Positions 1 through 8,189 of a stretch of 35,115 nucleotides of DNA are shown here, piece after piece. Position 1 is the first letter of the stretch. Every line of letters starts with the position of its first letter. Source of the DNA: JBHHXG01 sp046756985 (GTDB lineage: Bacteria; Pseudomonadota; Zetaproteobacteria; Mariprofundales; Mariprofundaceae); contig JBHHXG010000009.1 in NCBI GenBank assembly GCA_046756985.1, forward strand, positions 1 to 35,115. Direction: 5' to 3'. The notes under the pieces were generated by a model that saw nothing but the letters and a program-made list of their open reading frames with translations, did no database searches and was not told the origin of the DNA. Position numbers and translations under genes: made by a program.

Positions 1-96
1 TCGTGCCCTGCGCGCACTGTAAGAACAGGTTGCTGACGGGTACAGATAACTAACCGGTTCGCAGCGTGCCATGTGGAAGCTGGCTCCGGTAGAGGT

Positions 97-516
97 TTAA
101 TTCCCGGCTTGTATAAAGGATTCGATGCGGGACTTGATCTGATCGCGCACTCGGCGGAACTCACCCATAATTTCTTCTTCCGTGCCAGTGGCCTTGGCAG
201 GATCATCAAATGGCCAATGCTGTTTTTCGCATGTGGCCGGGATATTCGGGCAGGTTTCATCGGCATGGCCGCAGACGGTGACCAGAAGATCAAGGCTATT
301 CAAAATAGCAGGGTCCAGTTTTTCGGATTCCTGGCTGGAGATATTGATACCCGCTTCACGCATGACAGCGATCGCACGCGGACTCTTACCATGGGCCTCA
401 ATGCCCGCTGAAAACACCTCGAACCGGTTGCCCCCTAAAGCCTTCAACCATCCCTCAGCCATCTGAGAACGGCATGAATTGCCGGTGCAAAGAAACAGCA
501 CGCGCGTTTTGCTCAC
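97..516 (-). CDS. arsC: Arsenate reductase, thioredoxin-coupled (LMW phosphatase fold)
   Basis: Reduces arsenate to arsenite in the cytoplasm so that it can be exported. The 139-residue protein opens with the phosphatase P-loop CTGNSCRS, giving Cys10 and Cys15, and has Cys82 and Cys89 plus a DDP loop near residue 105. These positions match the four-cysteine relay of the Staphylococcus aureus pI258 ArsC, which uses thioredoxin rather than glutaredoxin. The start is GTG at 516, with an AAGGCG Shine-Dalgarno at 526-521. It is the last gene of the minus-strand run argD-argF-argG-cytochrome b561. A 16-codon arsR remnant ends 9 bases upstream. No arsenite pump is visible before the window edge. Confidence 0.93.
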   Translation of the reverse strand: MSKTRVLFLCTGNSCRSQMAEGWLKALGGNRFEVFSAGIEAHGKSPRAIAVMREAGINISSQESEKLDPAILNSLDLLVTVCGHADETCPNIPATCEKQHWPFDDPAKATGTEEEIMGEFRRVRDQIKSRIESFIQAGN

Positions 517-525
517 CTCGCGCCT

Positions 526-576
526 TCACCGGCGGACGGAATCGCCCAGCGCCTTGAATGTATCAGCTGTTCTCAT
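526..576 (-). pseudogene. Truncated ArsR-family repressor (N-terminal stub)
   Basis: A minus-strand reading frame starts at ATG 576 and ends at TGA 528-526. It encodes MRTADTFKALGDSVRR. The FKALGDxxR segment is the typical N-terminal helix signature of ArsR/SmtB winged-helix repressors, which normally run to about 100 residues. Here the frame stops at once and arsC begins 9 bases later, so the DNA-binding and metal-sensing parts are missing. The simplest reading is an arsR-arsC pair that lost most of arsR by deletion. It could instead be a chance short ORF or a translated leader. The match is short, so confidence is moderate. Confidence 0.5.
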
Positions 577-583
577 CGTTGCA

Positions 584-1171
584 TCAGTCCCTCAGAAGAA
601 ACATCTTCTGCAACGCGCGGTGGCCCACAAGCTGATGCAGCAGGGCCATGCCTACATGGGCTAAAATGAAAATCCACAGCAGATCTCCCAGCACTTCATG
701 CGCTTCTTTCATATCGTGTACAAAGCCGGTCATACGGCCGGAATTTTCCATACCCAAGCCCATAATCACACCGGTTACAGCCAGCCCCAGTGTAAGCAGC
801 AGACCCAGACCATGTATCATACCAGCCAGGTGGGTGTCTTCATTGTCAGAGGGTAGTTTTCCTCGCAGCCACAGCGGTACATCATGGCGAATCTCATGCG
901 CAATGCCACGTAGCCCTGCGGTCGTCAGCCATGGGAGCAGACGCATCCAGCCGCCTTCCGCTCTACCTGCCAGTCCCCATAGAATACGGGCCAAAATCAA
1001 AGCAAACGCAGCGTAACCAACCCATTCATGCATATCGAAAAACAGAATCTGAATATCATCCCTTATGCGCCCCGGCTTGGGCCGTTTCATCCATTCCTCG
1101 GTAAATAGCTGGATCGGAATTAGCAGCGCAAAACCCCAGTGAATCAAGCGCGTGATGCGGTCATAATGCAT
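584..1171 (-). CDS. Cytochrome b561-family di-haem membrane protein
   Basis: A 195-residue integral membrane protein of the bacterial cytochrome b561/CybB type, which moves electrons between quinones and other carriers in the inner membrane. Four hydrophobic segments lie at about 10-24, 48-69, 117-140 and 160-182. Candidate haem-ligand histidines are His11 (LIHW), His48 (MHEW), His120 (MIHG), His158 and His172. The start is ATG 1171, two bases after the argG stop, with an AAGGA Shine-Dalgarno inside the argG end, so it is probably translated from the argG message. The electron partner cannot be told from the sequence. A hydrogenase-type cytochrome b is an alternative label. Confidence 0.8.
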   Translation of the reverse strand: MHYDRITRLIHWGFALLIPIQLFTEEWMKRPKPGRIRDDIQILFFDMHEWVGYAAFALILARILWGLAGRAEGGWMRLLPWLTTAGLRGIAHEIRHDVPLWLRGKLPSDNEDTHLAGMIHGLGLLLTLGLAVTGVIMGLGMENSGRMTGFVHDMKEAHEVLGDLLWIFILAHVGMALLHQLVGHRALQKMFLLRD

Positions 1172-1173
1172 GA

Positions 1174-2397
1174 TTATCTGTCCTTGGCGGCACCTTTGGA
1201 TAAACGCAGACGCAGCGCATTCAGTTTGATGAAGCCTTCTGCATCAGCCTGGTTATAGGCGCCTTGATCTTCATCAAATGTAGCAAGTCTCTGGCTAAAC
1301 AGCGAGTTGTCCGATTTTCTGCCGACCACCATGACATTGCCCTTGTACAGCTTCACTCGCACTGTGCCATTCACGACAGCCTGTGAGGTATCAATCGCCT
1401 GCTGCAGCATGATCCGCTCCGGCGCGAACCAGAAGCCGTTGTAAATCAGCTTGGCGTATCTTGGCATCAGCTCGTCCTTTAAGTGTGCCGCTTCGCGATC
1501 CAGCGTGATGGACTCCATCGCGCGATGCGCCTTGAGCATGATCGTGCCGCCCGGAGTTTCGTAGCAGCCGCGCGACTTCATGCCGACAAAGCGGTTCTCG
1601 ACAATGTCGATGCGGCCGATGCCATGCCTGCCGCCCAGCCGGTTCAGCTCGGTCAGCACCGCAGCAGGGCTCATGGCCTTGCCGTTCACCGCGATGATAT
1701 CGCCGCCCTGGTATTTTATCTCGACGTATTCGGGTTCATTTGGGGCCTTCTCGGGCGAAACGGACCAGCGCCACATGTCTTCCTTCGATTCGCACCATGG
1801 GTCTTCCAGATCATAGCCCTCGTAGGAGATGTGCAGCAGGTTGGCATCCATCGAGTATGGCGATTTGGAGCCCTCGCGCTTGCGCTCGACCGGAATGCCG
1901 TGCTTCTCGGCAAAGTTCAGCATGTCCTCGCGGCTGGCCATGTCCCATTCGCGCCACGGCGCGACAACCTTGACGTCCGGCTTCAACGCATAAAAACCGA
2001 GTTCGAAGCGCACCTGATCGTTGCCCTTGCCGGTAGCGCCGTGTGAGACCGCATCCGCACCTTCTTTGTTGGCAATTTCAATCATACGCTTGGCGATCAG
2101 CGGGCGGGCAATGGAGGTGCCGAGCAGGTATTCACCCTCGTATATGGCATTGGCGCGGAACATCGGAAACACATAATCGCGCACGAATTCCTCGCGCAGG
2201 TCTTCAATATAGATGGATTTGACGCCACCGTCCTTGGCCTTGGCGCGAGCATCCTCGACTTCTTCACCTTGGCCAAGATCAGCCGTGAATGTCACCACCT
2301 CGCAATCATAGGTGTCCTGCAGCCATTTCAGAATGATTGATGTATCCAGCCCACCGGAATAGGCAAGGATGACTTTATTTACATTAGAGTGCGCCAT
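1174..2397 (-). CDS. argG: Argininosuccinate synthase
   Basis: Joins citrulline and aspartate with ATP to give argininosuccinate, the penultimate step of arginine synthesis. The 407-residue length is usual for the bacterial enzyme. The N-terminal N-type ATP pyrophosphatase loop AYSGGLDTS (residues 12-20) is intact, as are the HGATGKGNDQVRFE and SPYSMDANLLHIS segments of the citrulline and aspartate sites. The start ATG 2397 has GAGGAC four bases upstream. It follows argF by 100 bases in a tight minus-strand arg cluster. The cytochrome b561 gene begins two bases after its stop. Confidence 0.97.
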   Translation of the reverse strand: MAHSNVNKVILAYSGGLDTSIILKWLQDTYDCEVVTFTADLGQGEEVEDARAKAKDGGVKSIYIEDLREEFVRDYVFPMFRANAIYEGEYLLGTSIARPLIAKRMIEIANKEGADAVSHGATGKGNDQVRFELGFYALKPDVKVVAPWREWDMASREDMLNFAEKHGIPVERKREGSKSPYSMDANLLHISYEGYDLEDPWCESKEDMWRWSVSPEKAPNEPEYVEIKYQGGDIIAVNGKAMSPAAVLTELNRLGGRHGIGRIDIVENRFVGMKSRGCYETPGGTIMLKAHRAMESITLDREAAHLKDELMPRYAKLIYNGFWFAPERIMLQQAIDTSQAVVNGTVRVKLYKGNVMVVGRKSDNSLFSQRLATFDEDQGAYNQADAEGFIKLNALRLRLSKGAAKDR

Positions 2398-2497
2398 GGA
2401 AGTCCTCGTTATCGCATCAGAGTCGGGTTGTGCAGTCTAGGGCCTGTTAACACTAATTTCGAGCCTGGTGCATGGCCATGAGTGGGGAAACGGTCTT

Positions 2498-3406
2498 TCA
2501 GCCTGTCAGTAAAAATTCCAGGAGTGCCTTTTGGGCATGCAGACGGTTTTCCGCCTCGTCCCAGACCACCGACTGTGGGCCGTCGATCACCTCGGAAGCC
2601 ACTTCCTCGCCGCGATGCGCTGGTAGGCAGTGCATGAATAGTGCATCGGGCCTGGCATGCGCCATCATCTTCTGATCCACGCAGAAGCCGGCAAAGGCCT
2701 TTTCGCGCTCGGCCTGCTCGGCCTCCTGGCCCATCGACGCCCAGACATCGGTGGTTACCAAATCCGCGCCCTCGACCGCCTCGAGCGGATCATCGGTGAT
2801 GCTTACGTTCGCACCCAGTGTCTGGGCAGCCGCAAGCAGCTTTTCGTCCGGGCAATAGCCGGCCGGGCAGGCGATCTTCAGCTGGTAACCGAAGGAAACC
2901 GCGCCGTTGATCCACGAATGCGCCATGTTGTTGCCGTCGCCAATCCAGGCGGCCGTCTTGCCGGCAATCGAGCCGCGTTGCTCCTCATAGGTGAACACAT
3001 CGGCTAGAATCTGGCAAGGATGCGTGAGGTCGGTCAGCGCATTGATGACCGGCACCTCGGAATATTCGGCAAACCGCTGCAGATTTTTATGGGCAAAGGT
3101 GCGGATCATGATGATATCGACCATGCGCGACAGCACCCGCGCCGAATCTTCAATTGGTTCGCCACGGCCGAGCTGCGTGGTGCCGGAATGCAGAAACAGC
3201 GCATGTCCGCCCAGCTGGTACATGCCGGCCTCAAACGACACACGCGTGCGGGTGCTCGCCTTGTCAAAAATCATTCCTAGCGTTTTTCCAGCAAGGGTGC
3301 GGTGCGGCGTGCCGGCTTTTTGCAACGATTTCAGTTCTGCGGCGCGTACCAGAATGGCTTTTGCTTCATCCGGTGAGATATCCAGTAAGGTCAGAAAATG
3401 TTTCAT
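2498..3406 (-). CDS. argF: Ornithine carbamoyltransferase
   Basis: Transfers the carbamoyl group of carbamoyl phosphate to ornithine, giving citrulline. The 302-residue protein has the carbamoyl phosphate loop STRTR followed by SFE, the HPCQ motif, the ornithine-binding segment DVWASMGQE and the late HCLPA motif. I start it at ATG 3406, which overlaps the argD stop as TGATG and has GAGGAG five bases upstream. A longer TTG start at 3433 lies inside argD and has no ribosome site. Translation is probably coupled to argD. Confidence 0.97.
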   Translation of the reverse strand: MKHFLTLLDISPDEAKAILVRAAELKSLQKAGTPHRTLAGKTLGMIFDKASTRTRVSFEAGMYQLGGHALFLHSGTTQLGRGEPIEDSARVLSRMVDIIMIRTFAHKNLQRFAEYSEVPVINALTDLTHPCQILADVFTYEEQRGSIAGKTAAWIGDGNNMAHSWINGAVSFGYQLKIACPAGYCPDEKLLAAAQTLGANVSITDDPLEAVEGADLVTTDVWASMGQEAEQAEREKAFAGFCVDQKMMAHARPDALFMHCLPAHRGEEVASEVIDGPQSVVWDEAENRLHAQKALLEFLLTG

Positions 3407-4572
3407 CACTGCTCCTCGTAAGTCGGCAGACAATCAGCAAGAATCTCCAGAGCCTCATCAATCTCGGCGGTTGAGACATTCAATGGCGGCAGAAAACGCA
3501 GTACTTTCGTGCCGGCAGGCAAGATTAGCAGACCGCGCTCTCGGCATGCTGTGATAACGGAAGCGGCTTCAATATCCAGCTCTGCTCCGATCAGAAGGCC
3601 CTGTCCGCGCACATGCCTCAACACCGGATGGCTGCTGCGCATAGCTTTCAGCCCCAGCATCAGGCGCGCGCCCTGCTGGCGTGCATTTTCCAACAAGCCA
3701 TCACGCTCAATGACATCAAGGACGGTCAGTGCCGCGCGGCAGGACATTGGATTGCCGCCAAATGTGGAGCCATGGCTGCCGGGCGTGAAATGCTCGGCGA
3801 CTTTTCCCTTGGCGAGCATGGCACCAATCGGCATGCCTCCCCCCAGGCCTTTGGCAAGGGTCAGGATGTCCGGGAAGATATTTTCATGCTCAAAGGCAAA
3901 CCAGCTGCCGGTGCGGCCGATGCCCGTCTGCACCTCATCAAGGATCAGCAGAATGCCGGTTTTGCGGCATAGGGCGCGGACTTCTTTCAGGAAGCCATAA
4001 TCCGGAACATTCACGCCGCCTTCTCCCTGAATGGGCTCGAGCAAAATGGCGGCGGTATCATCACCGGTGGCTTCGTGCAGCGCATCCATATCCCCTAGAG
4101 GTACATGGACAAAACCTGGCGGTAGGGGATCGAATCCGGCTTTGACTTTATCTTGTCCCGTAGCGGTTAACGTGATGAGCGTTCGGCCATGAAATGATTG
4201 CTGTGCTGTGATGATGGTACGCCGGGAAGAGCCCTGGTCGAACCAGAACTTGCGCGCCAGTTTAATACCCGCCTCATTGGCTTCCGCGCCCGAATTGCAG
4301 AAGAACGCAGCATCAAGGCCGGATAGATCGCACAGCTTTTGCGCCAGTTCGGCCTGCTGCGGAATCTCGAAGAGGTTTGAGCAGTGCAGCATGGTGCCCG
4401 CCTGCTCACTGATTACCTGACTGATCTCCGGATGCGCATGCCCGAGGGTGTTCACCGCGATACCGGAAATGAAGTCCAGATAGCAGTGTCCTGTATCATC
4501 ATAAACACGCGTTCCCTCGCCCCGCACGAGGGTAAGCGGATAACGGGAATAGGTGTTCATGACGGCGCTCAT
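3406..4572 (-). CDS. argD: Acetylornithine aminotransferase
   Basis: A PLP-dependent class III aminotransferase that converts N-acetylglutamate semialdehyde to acetylornithine. Visible landmarks are the NSGAEANEAGIKLAR helix, the LILDEVQTGIGRTG aspartate segment and the PLP lysine in TLAKGLGGG (about residue 241). Three starts are possible: TTG 4578, ATG 4572 and ATG 4560. None has a strong Shine-Dalgarno. I take ATG 4572 (388 residues) because the VMNTYxRYPLxLVRGEG start pattern of relatives is then complete. It is divergent from trpF, and its TGA overlaps the argF start. Many relatives also act as succinyldiaminopimelate aminotransferase. Confidence 0.93.
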   Translation of the reverse strand: MSAVMNTYSRYPLTLVRGEGTRVYDDTGHCYLDFISGIAVNTLGHAHPEISQVISEQAGTMLHCSNLFEIPQQAELAQKLCDLSGLDAAFFCNSGAEANEAGIKLARKFWFDQGSSRRTIITAQQSFHGRTLITLTATGQDKVKAGFDPLPPGFVHVPLGDMDALHEATGDDTAAILLEPIQGEGGVNVPDYGFLKEVRALCRKTGILLILDEVQTGIGRTGSWFAFEHENIFPDILTLAKGLGGGMPIGAMLAKGKVAEHFTPGSHGSTFGGNPMSCRAALTVLDVIERDGLLENARQQGARLMLGLKAMRSSHPVLRHVRGQGLLIGAELDIEAASVITACRERGLLILPAGTKVLRFLPPLNVSTAEIDEALEILADCLPTYEEQ

Positions 4573-4612
4573 GTGCAAAGTCTAGAGTTCAGTAGCGTGA
4601 AAAGCATCTGTT

Positions 4613-4641
4613 TTGCCGATATTCCTACTGTGCAGTAAATT
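4613..4641 (+). promoter_or_regulatory. Candidate sigma-70 promoter for trpF
   Basis: In the 103-base gap between divergent argD and trpF, TTGCCG (4613-4618) and TAAATT (4636-4641) are 17 bases apart. Each matches the sigma-70 consensus at four of six positions. The implied leader is about 28 bases, too short for a trp attenuator. This is moderate evidence from spacing and match only. Confidence 0.4.
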
Positions 4642-4675
4642 TGGCATAAGCCCGACGGACTCCTAGGATAGGCCA

Positions 4676-5314
4676 ATGAATCAAACGGCTTCAGCCCATA
4701 GGACAAGGATCAAGATATGCGGCATCACCCGCCTGGAGGATGCATTGGCAGCCTCCAGACTTGGCGTGGATGCGGTAGGCTTTGTCTTTTACGACAGGTC
4801 TCCACGTTATATAGCGCCGATGAAAGCAGCGGGGATTATCCGTCAGTTGCCGCCATTCGTTTCAGCAGTTGGCCTGTTTGTGAATCCGACGCAGGAGGCG
4901 GTCGATGAAGTACTCAAATATTGCCCGCTGGGAGTAGTACAGCTGCATGGCGACGAATCGCCGGAATTCTGTCAGGCACAGGAAAGACGGGTGATCAAGG
5001 CGGTTGCCGTCAGTAACGCGGAAGATTTAAAGCGGGCGAAGGCATATACCTGCCCACTATTGCTCGATGCCAAAGCTCCGAAAGGGGTATATGGCGGAGC
5101 AGGCGAGTCATTTGACTGGTCATTGTTGGCTGGGTTTGAGCACGATTACCCGCTGATCCTCGCTGGGGGTTTATGCGCAGACAATGTTGAGCAGGCACTT
5201 TCTATTCGCCAATGGTTTGCGCTGGATGTATCCTCGGGAATCGAATCTTCACCAGGCATCAAGGATGCTGAGAAAATGAAGGCGTTTGTTCACTGCGTGA
5301 ACGCCTGCACCTGA
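4676..5314 (+). CDS. trpF: Phosphoribosylanthranilate isomerase
   Basis: Catalyses the Amadori rearrangement of phosphoribosylanthranilate in tryptophan synthesis. The 212-residue single TIM barrel has KICGIT with the catalytic base Cys15, the GFVFYxxSPRY loop, VQLHGDE, the catalytic acid Asp131 (LLLDA) and late phosphate-binding loops LAGGL and DVSSGIE. It is not fused to TrpC. AGGA lies seven bases before ATG 4676. It is first in a plus-strand run with trpB and trpA, 21 bases before trpB. Confidence 0.96.
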   Translation: MNQTASAHRTRIKICGITRLEDALAASRLGVDAVGFVFYDRSPRYIAPMKAAGIIRQLPPFVSAVGLFVNPTQEAVDEVLKYCPLGVVQLHGDESPEFCQAQERRVIKAVAVSNAEDLKRAKAYTCPLLLDAKAPKGVYGGAGESFDWSLLAGFEHDYPLILAGGLCADNVEQALSIRQWFALDVSSGIESSPGIKDAEKMKAFVHCVNACT

Positions 5315-5335
5315 TACCGGTATTGGGGAGACTGC

Positions 5336-6571
5336 GTGTCCGCATCATCCATCTATGATATGACCATCCGCCACGGCCCCGATGCCAGAGGGCATTTTGG
5401 CGAATTTGGTGGCCGTTTTGCCGCCGAAACGCTGATGGGTCCGTTACTGGATCTGGAAAAGGCCTTTTTCGAAGCCTGGGAAGATGAGGTATTTCAGGCT
5501 GAGCGCCTGCGTCTGCTGGAGCAGTATGTGGGCCGGGCAACCCCGCTTTACCATGCAATACATCTGTCGGATGAAATTGGCGGCGCGCAGATTTATCTCA
5601 AGCGTGAGGATTTGACTCATACCGGCGCGCACAAAATCAACAATACAATTGGGCAGGGGCTTCTGGCCCGGCGTATGGGCAAGAAGCGTGTGATTGCCGA
5701 AACAGGTGCCGGCCAGCATGGCGTGGCGACAGCGACGGTGGCTGCCATGTTCGGCATGGACTGCGATGTTTATATGGGCCGTGAGGACATGGAACGCCAG
5801 GCGCCGAATGTGTTCCGCATGCGTCTTCTCGGGGCCAATGTGATTCCCGTGGATTCCGGCTCGGCGACGTTGAAGGATGCATTGAATGAAGCCTTGCGGG
5901 ACTGGGTGGCAAGCTGTGAAAGCACATTTTATATCATCGGCACCGTGGCGGGCCCGCATCCTTATCCGTTGATGGTGCGTCAGTTTCATGCCGTCATTGG
6001 TCAGGAAGCCCGCAGCCAATGTCTGGAGCAGGCGGGCCGCTTGCCGGATGTGGCGGTGGCTTGTGTGGGCGGTGGTTCGAATGCCATGGGTTTGCTGCAC
6101 CCGTTACGCGATGATCCGGTACGACTGGTGGCGGTAGAAGCTGCGGGCCATGGTCTGGAAAGCGGCGAACACGCTGCCTCACTGACAGCCGGCAAGCCGG
6201 GCATCCTGCACGGCAATCTGACCTATCTGCTTGAAGATGAAGAAGGACAAATACAGGGCACGCACAGTATTTCGGCTGGGCTTGACTATCCCGGTGTGGG
6301 GCCGGAACTGGCAGCCATGCATGAAGCGGGTCAACTGGAGCTGACAACAGCGAGCGATGCAGAGGCGCTGGAGGCATTTCAGCACCTGACGCGTGCCGAA
6401 GGCATTATTCCGGCGCTGGAATCCAGCCATGCTCTGGCAGCAGCCATGCGCATGGCTGCCACGATGACATCCGACCAGTTGGTGCTGGTGAATCTCTCAG
6501 GCCGTGGTGACAAGGATATGGATACCGTCTGGAAAATACTGGGTTCGGATGTCTCCGGAGACAGCGCATGA
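5336..6571 (+). CDS. trpB: Tryptophan synthase beta chain
   Basis: The PLP-dependent subunit that condenses indole with serine to give tryptophan. It forms a tunnelled complex with TrpA. The 411-residue protein has HTGAHKINN with PLP-binding Lys100, the ETGAGQHG loop, the CVGGGSNA phosphate cup and the late NLSGRGDKD segment. It starts at GTG 5336 with GGGGAG five bases upstream. An in-frame ATG further on would remove conserved N-terminal residues. Its TGA overlaps the trpA ATG, as expected for equimolar translation. Confidence 0.97.
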   Translation: MSASSIYDMTIRHGPDARGHFGEFGGRFAAETLMGPLLDLEKAFFEAWEDEVFQAERLRLLEQYVGRATPLYHAIHLSDEIGGAQIYLKREDLTHTGAHKINNTIGQGLLARRMGKKRVIAETGAGQHGVATATVAAMFGMDCDVYMGREDMERQAPNVFRMRLLGANVIPVDSGSATLKDALNEALRDWVASCESTFYIIGTVAGPHPYPLMVRQFHAVIGQEARSQCLEQAGRLPDVAVACVGGGSNAMGLLHPLRDDPVRLVAVEAAGHGLESGEHAASLTAGKPGILHGNLTYLLEDEEGQIQGTHSISAGLDYPGVGPELAAMHEAGQLELTTASDAEALEAFQHLTRAEGIIPALESSHALAAAMRMAATMTSDQLVLVNLSGRGDKDMDTVWKILGSDVSGDSA

Positions 6572-7380
6572 GTGGGGACAGGCTTGCAGCCTGCTTTGCA
6601 CGTTGTGCTGAAGGGCACCGCAGTGCACTGATCGGCTATCTTACGGCCGGAGACCCGAACCCGGAAATTTCCGAGAAAGCGCTTTGTGCGCTGGCTGAGT
6701 ATGTCGATATTATTGAGATTGGCATGCCCTTTTCTGATCCCATGGCGGATGGCCCTGTGATCCAGGCAGCCAGCGAGCGGGCACTTGCAGCCGGCACACA
6801 TATGGATGATGTATTTCGCCTGGCCACGATAGTGCGCAGGGCGCAACCGGATATTGGCATTGCGCTGATGGGTTATGCCAATGTGCCGTATACCATGGGC
6901 TTTGAACATTTTGCCGAGCGTGCCGCCGCATCCGGTGTAGATGGTGTGCTGATGGTGGATATCCCCCCCGAAGAATCAGCCATCTGTGATGCAGCGCTGA
7001 AAGCAAATGGCCTGCATAACATCCGTCTGCTGTCTCCAACGTCATCGGATGAGCGTATCCAGTTGGCTACCAGCGATGCGAGCGGTTTTATTTACTATGT
7101 GTCGTTAACCGGCATTACCGGAGCCGAGATGGGGAAGGCAGAGGAAGTAAAAAAGAAGCTTGCATCTATTCGCCATTATACCAACCTTCCTGTATGTGTC
7201 GGTTTTGGCGTCAAAACACCGGAACAGGCCCGGGAGGTCGCGGAATTTGCTGAAGGCGTTGTGATTGGCAGCCATTTTGTGATGCAGATCACAGAAAATA
7301 TGGCCGATTCCAGTGCCATAGTGGAAGCGGTGACCCGCCAGGCGCAATCCATGCGCATGGCTGTTAGCAAAGCCGTTTAA
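6568..7380 (+). CDS. trpA: Tryptophan synthase alpha chain
   Basis: Cleaves indole-3-glycerol phosphate to indole and glyceraldehyde 3-phosphate, passing the indole to TrpB. This 270-residue TIM barrel has catalytic Glu50 in EIGMPFSDP, Asp61 in MADGP, the YYVSLTGITG loop and the VGFGV and GVVIGSHFV phosphate loops. The start ATG 6568 overlaps the trpB stop (ATGA). Eleven bases separate it from the metallo-beta-lactamase-fold gene that follows. Confidence 0.97.
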   Translation: MSGDRLAACFARCAEGHRSALIGYLTAGDPNPEISEKALCALAEYVDIIEIGMPFSDPMADGPVIQAASERALAAGTHMDDVFRLATIVRRAQPDIGIALMGYANVPYTMGFEHFAERAAASGVDGVLMVDIPPEESAICDAALKANGLHNIRLLSPTSSDERIQLATSDASGFIYYVSLTGITGAEMGKAEEVKKKLASIRHYTNLPVCVGFGVKTPEQAREVAEFAEGVVIGSHFVMQITENMADSSAIVEAVTRQAQSMRMAVSKAV

Positions 7381-7391
7381 GGGGGAAATGC

Positions 7392-8177
7392 TTGAGAGTC
7401 AAGGTGTTGGGTTGCTATGGGGGGCAATTGCTCGGGTTCCACCTGACATCGTTCCTGGTGAATGACTCTATTCTGCTTGATGCGGGTTCGCCGACCGAGG
7501 CTCTGACGCTGGAAGAGCAGCATGGCATCCGGCATATCTTCCTTTCCCATACCCATCTGGATCATATCAAGGACATTGCCTTCCTGGCTGACAATCGCTC
7601 ACTCAAACGGCTGGGTAGTTCCGGCGGCAACCGGCATATCACCATTCACAGTCTGAAAGACAACCTTGAAACGCTTAAAGCACATTTCCTGAATGACAAG
7701 GTATGGCCGGATTTCACGAAAATTCCAACAGAGGATGATGCCATTCTCCGACTGCAGGAGATCAAGCCGGAAGAGGCAAGCGAAGCTGATGGTGTGCGCA
7801 TTACTCCCATCCCAGTCAATCATCCAGTGCCCTGTACCGGCTTTCTGCTTGAAATGAATGATAAGCAGATTCTGTATTCGGCGGATACAGGCGTGACCGA
7901 TCGATTGTGGGAAGTTGCCAACGCGCAGCCCAACCTGAAGGGCATCATTATGGATTGTTCCTTCCCCAATGCCTATCAACATCTGGCTGATATCAGTGGT
8001 CATCTGACGCCAAAGGGCATGGCCAGTGAACTGAAAAAATTCAAGAAGCTGGGTAGCGTGCCTGTGTATCTGTATCATATGAAGCCCGAAAGTCTGAACG
8101 TCCTGACCGCTGAAATGGAAGCACAGGATATTCCCCACCTGCGTATGCTGACGCAGGTGGACGAACTTCTTTTTTAA
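7392..8177 (+). CDS. Metallo-beta-lactamase-fold hydrolase, class II phosphodiesterase-like
   Basis: A 261-residue metallo-beta-lactamase-fold protein. It opens with LGCYGGQ, carries the metal motif HTHLDH (about residues 53-58), a second histidine in PVNHPVPCTGF, an aspartate in YSADTG and a final histidine in YHMKPE. This layout recalls class II cyclic-nucleotide phosphodiesterases, though the substrate cannot be deduced. The start is TTG 7392, with GGGGGA just upstream. The nearby ATG at 7388 is out of frame. It sits between trpA and accD, which are usually direct neighbours in proteobacterial trpFBA-accD-folC clusters. Confidence 0.75.
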   Translation: MRVKVLGCYGGQLLGFHLTSFLVNDSILLDAGSPTEALTLEEQHGIRHIFLSHTHLDHIKDIAFLADNRSLKRLGSSGGNRHITIHSLKDNLETLKAHFLNDKVWPDFTKIPTEDDAILRLQEIKPEEASEADGVRITPIPVNHPVPCTGFLLEMNDKQILYSADTGVTDRLWEVANAQPNLKGIIMDCSFPNAYQHLADISGHLTPKGMASELKKFKKLGSVPVYLYHMKPESLNVLTAEMEAQDIPHLRMLTQVDELLF

Positions 8178-8189
8178 GGAGTTACATTT

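Noticed and set aside
1..96. Further ars gene downstream of arsC
   Set aside because: The short open stretch on the minus strand shows no recognisable motif; nothing can be supported here.
73..411. Plus-strand ORF over arsC and many similar long antisense frames elsewhere
   Set aside because: They are shadows of well-supported genes and show no domain character or ribosome sites.
2472..2481. CATGGCCATG palindrome in the argF-argG gap as an arginine repressor box
   Set aside because: It does not match the AT-rich ArgR consensus, and no second half-site is nearby.
3407..3433. Longer argF start at TTG 3433
   Set aside because: It lies inside argD without a ribosome site, while ATG 3406 has GAGGAG and overlaps the argD stop.
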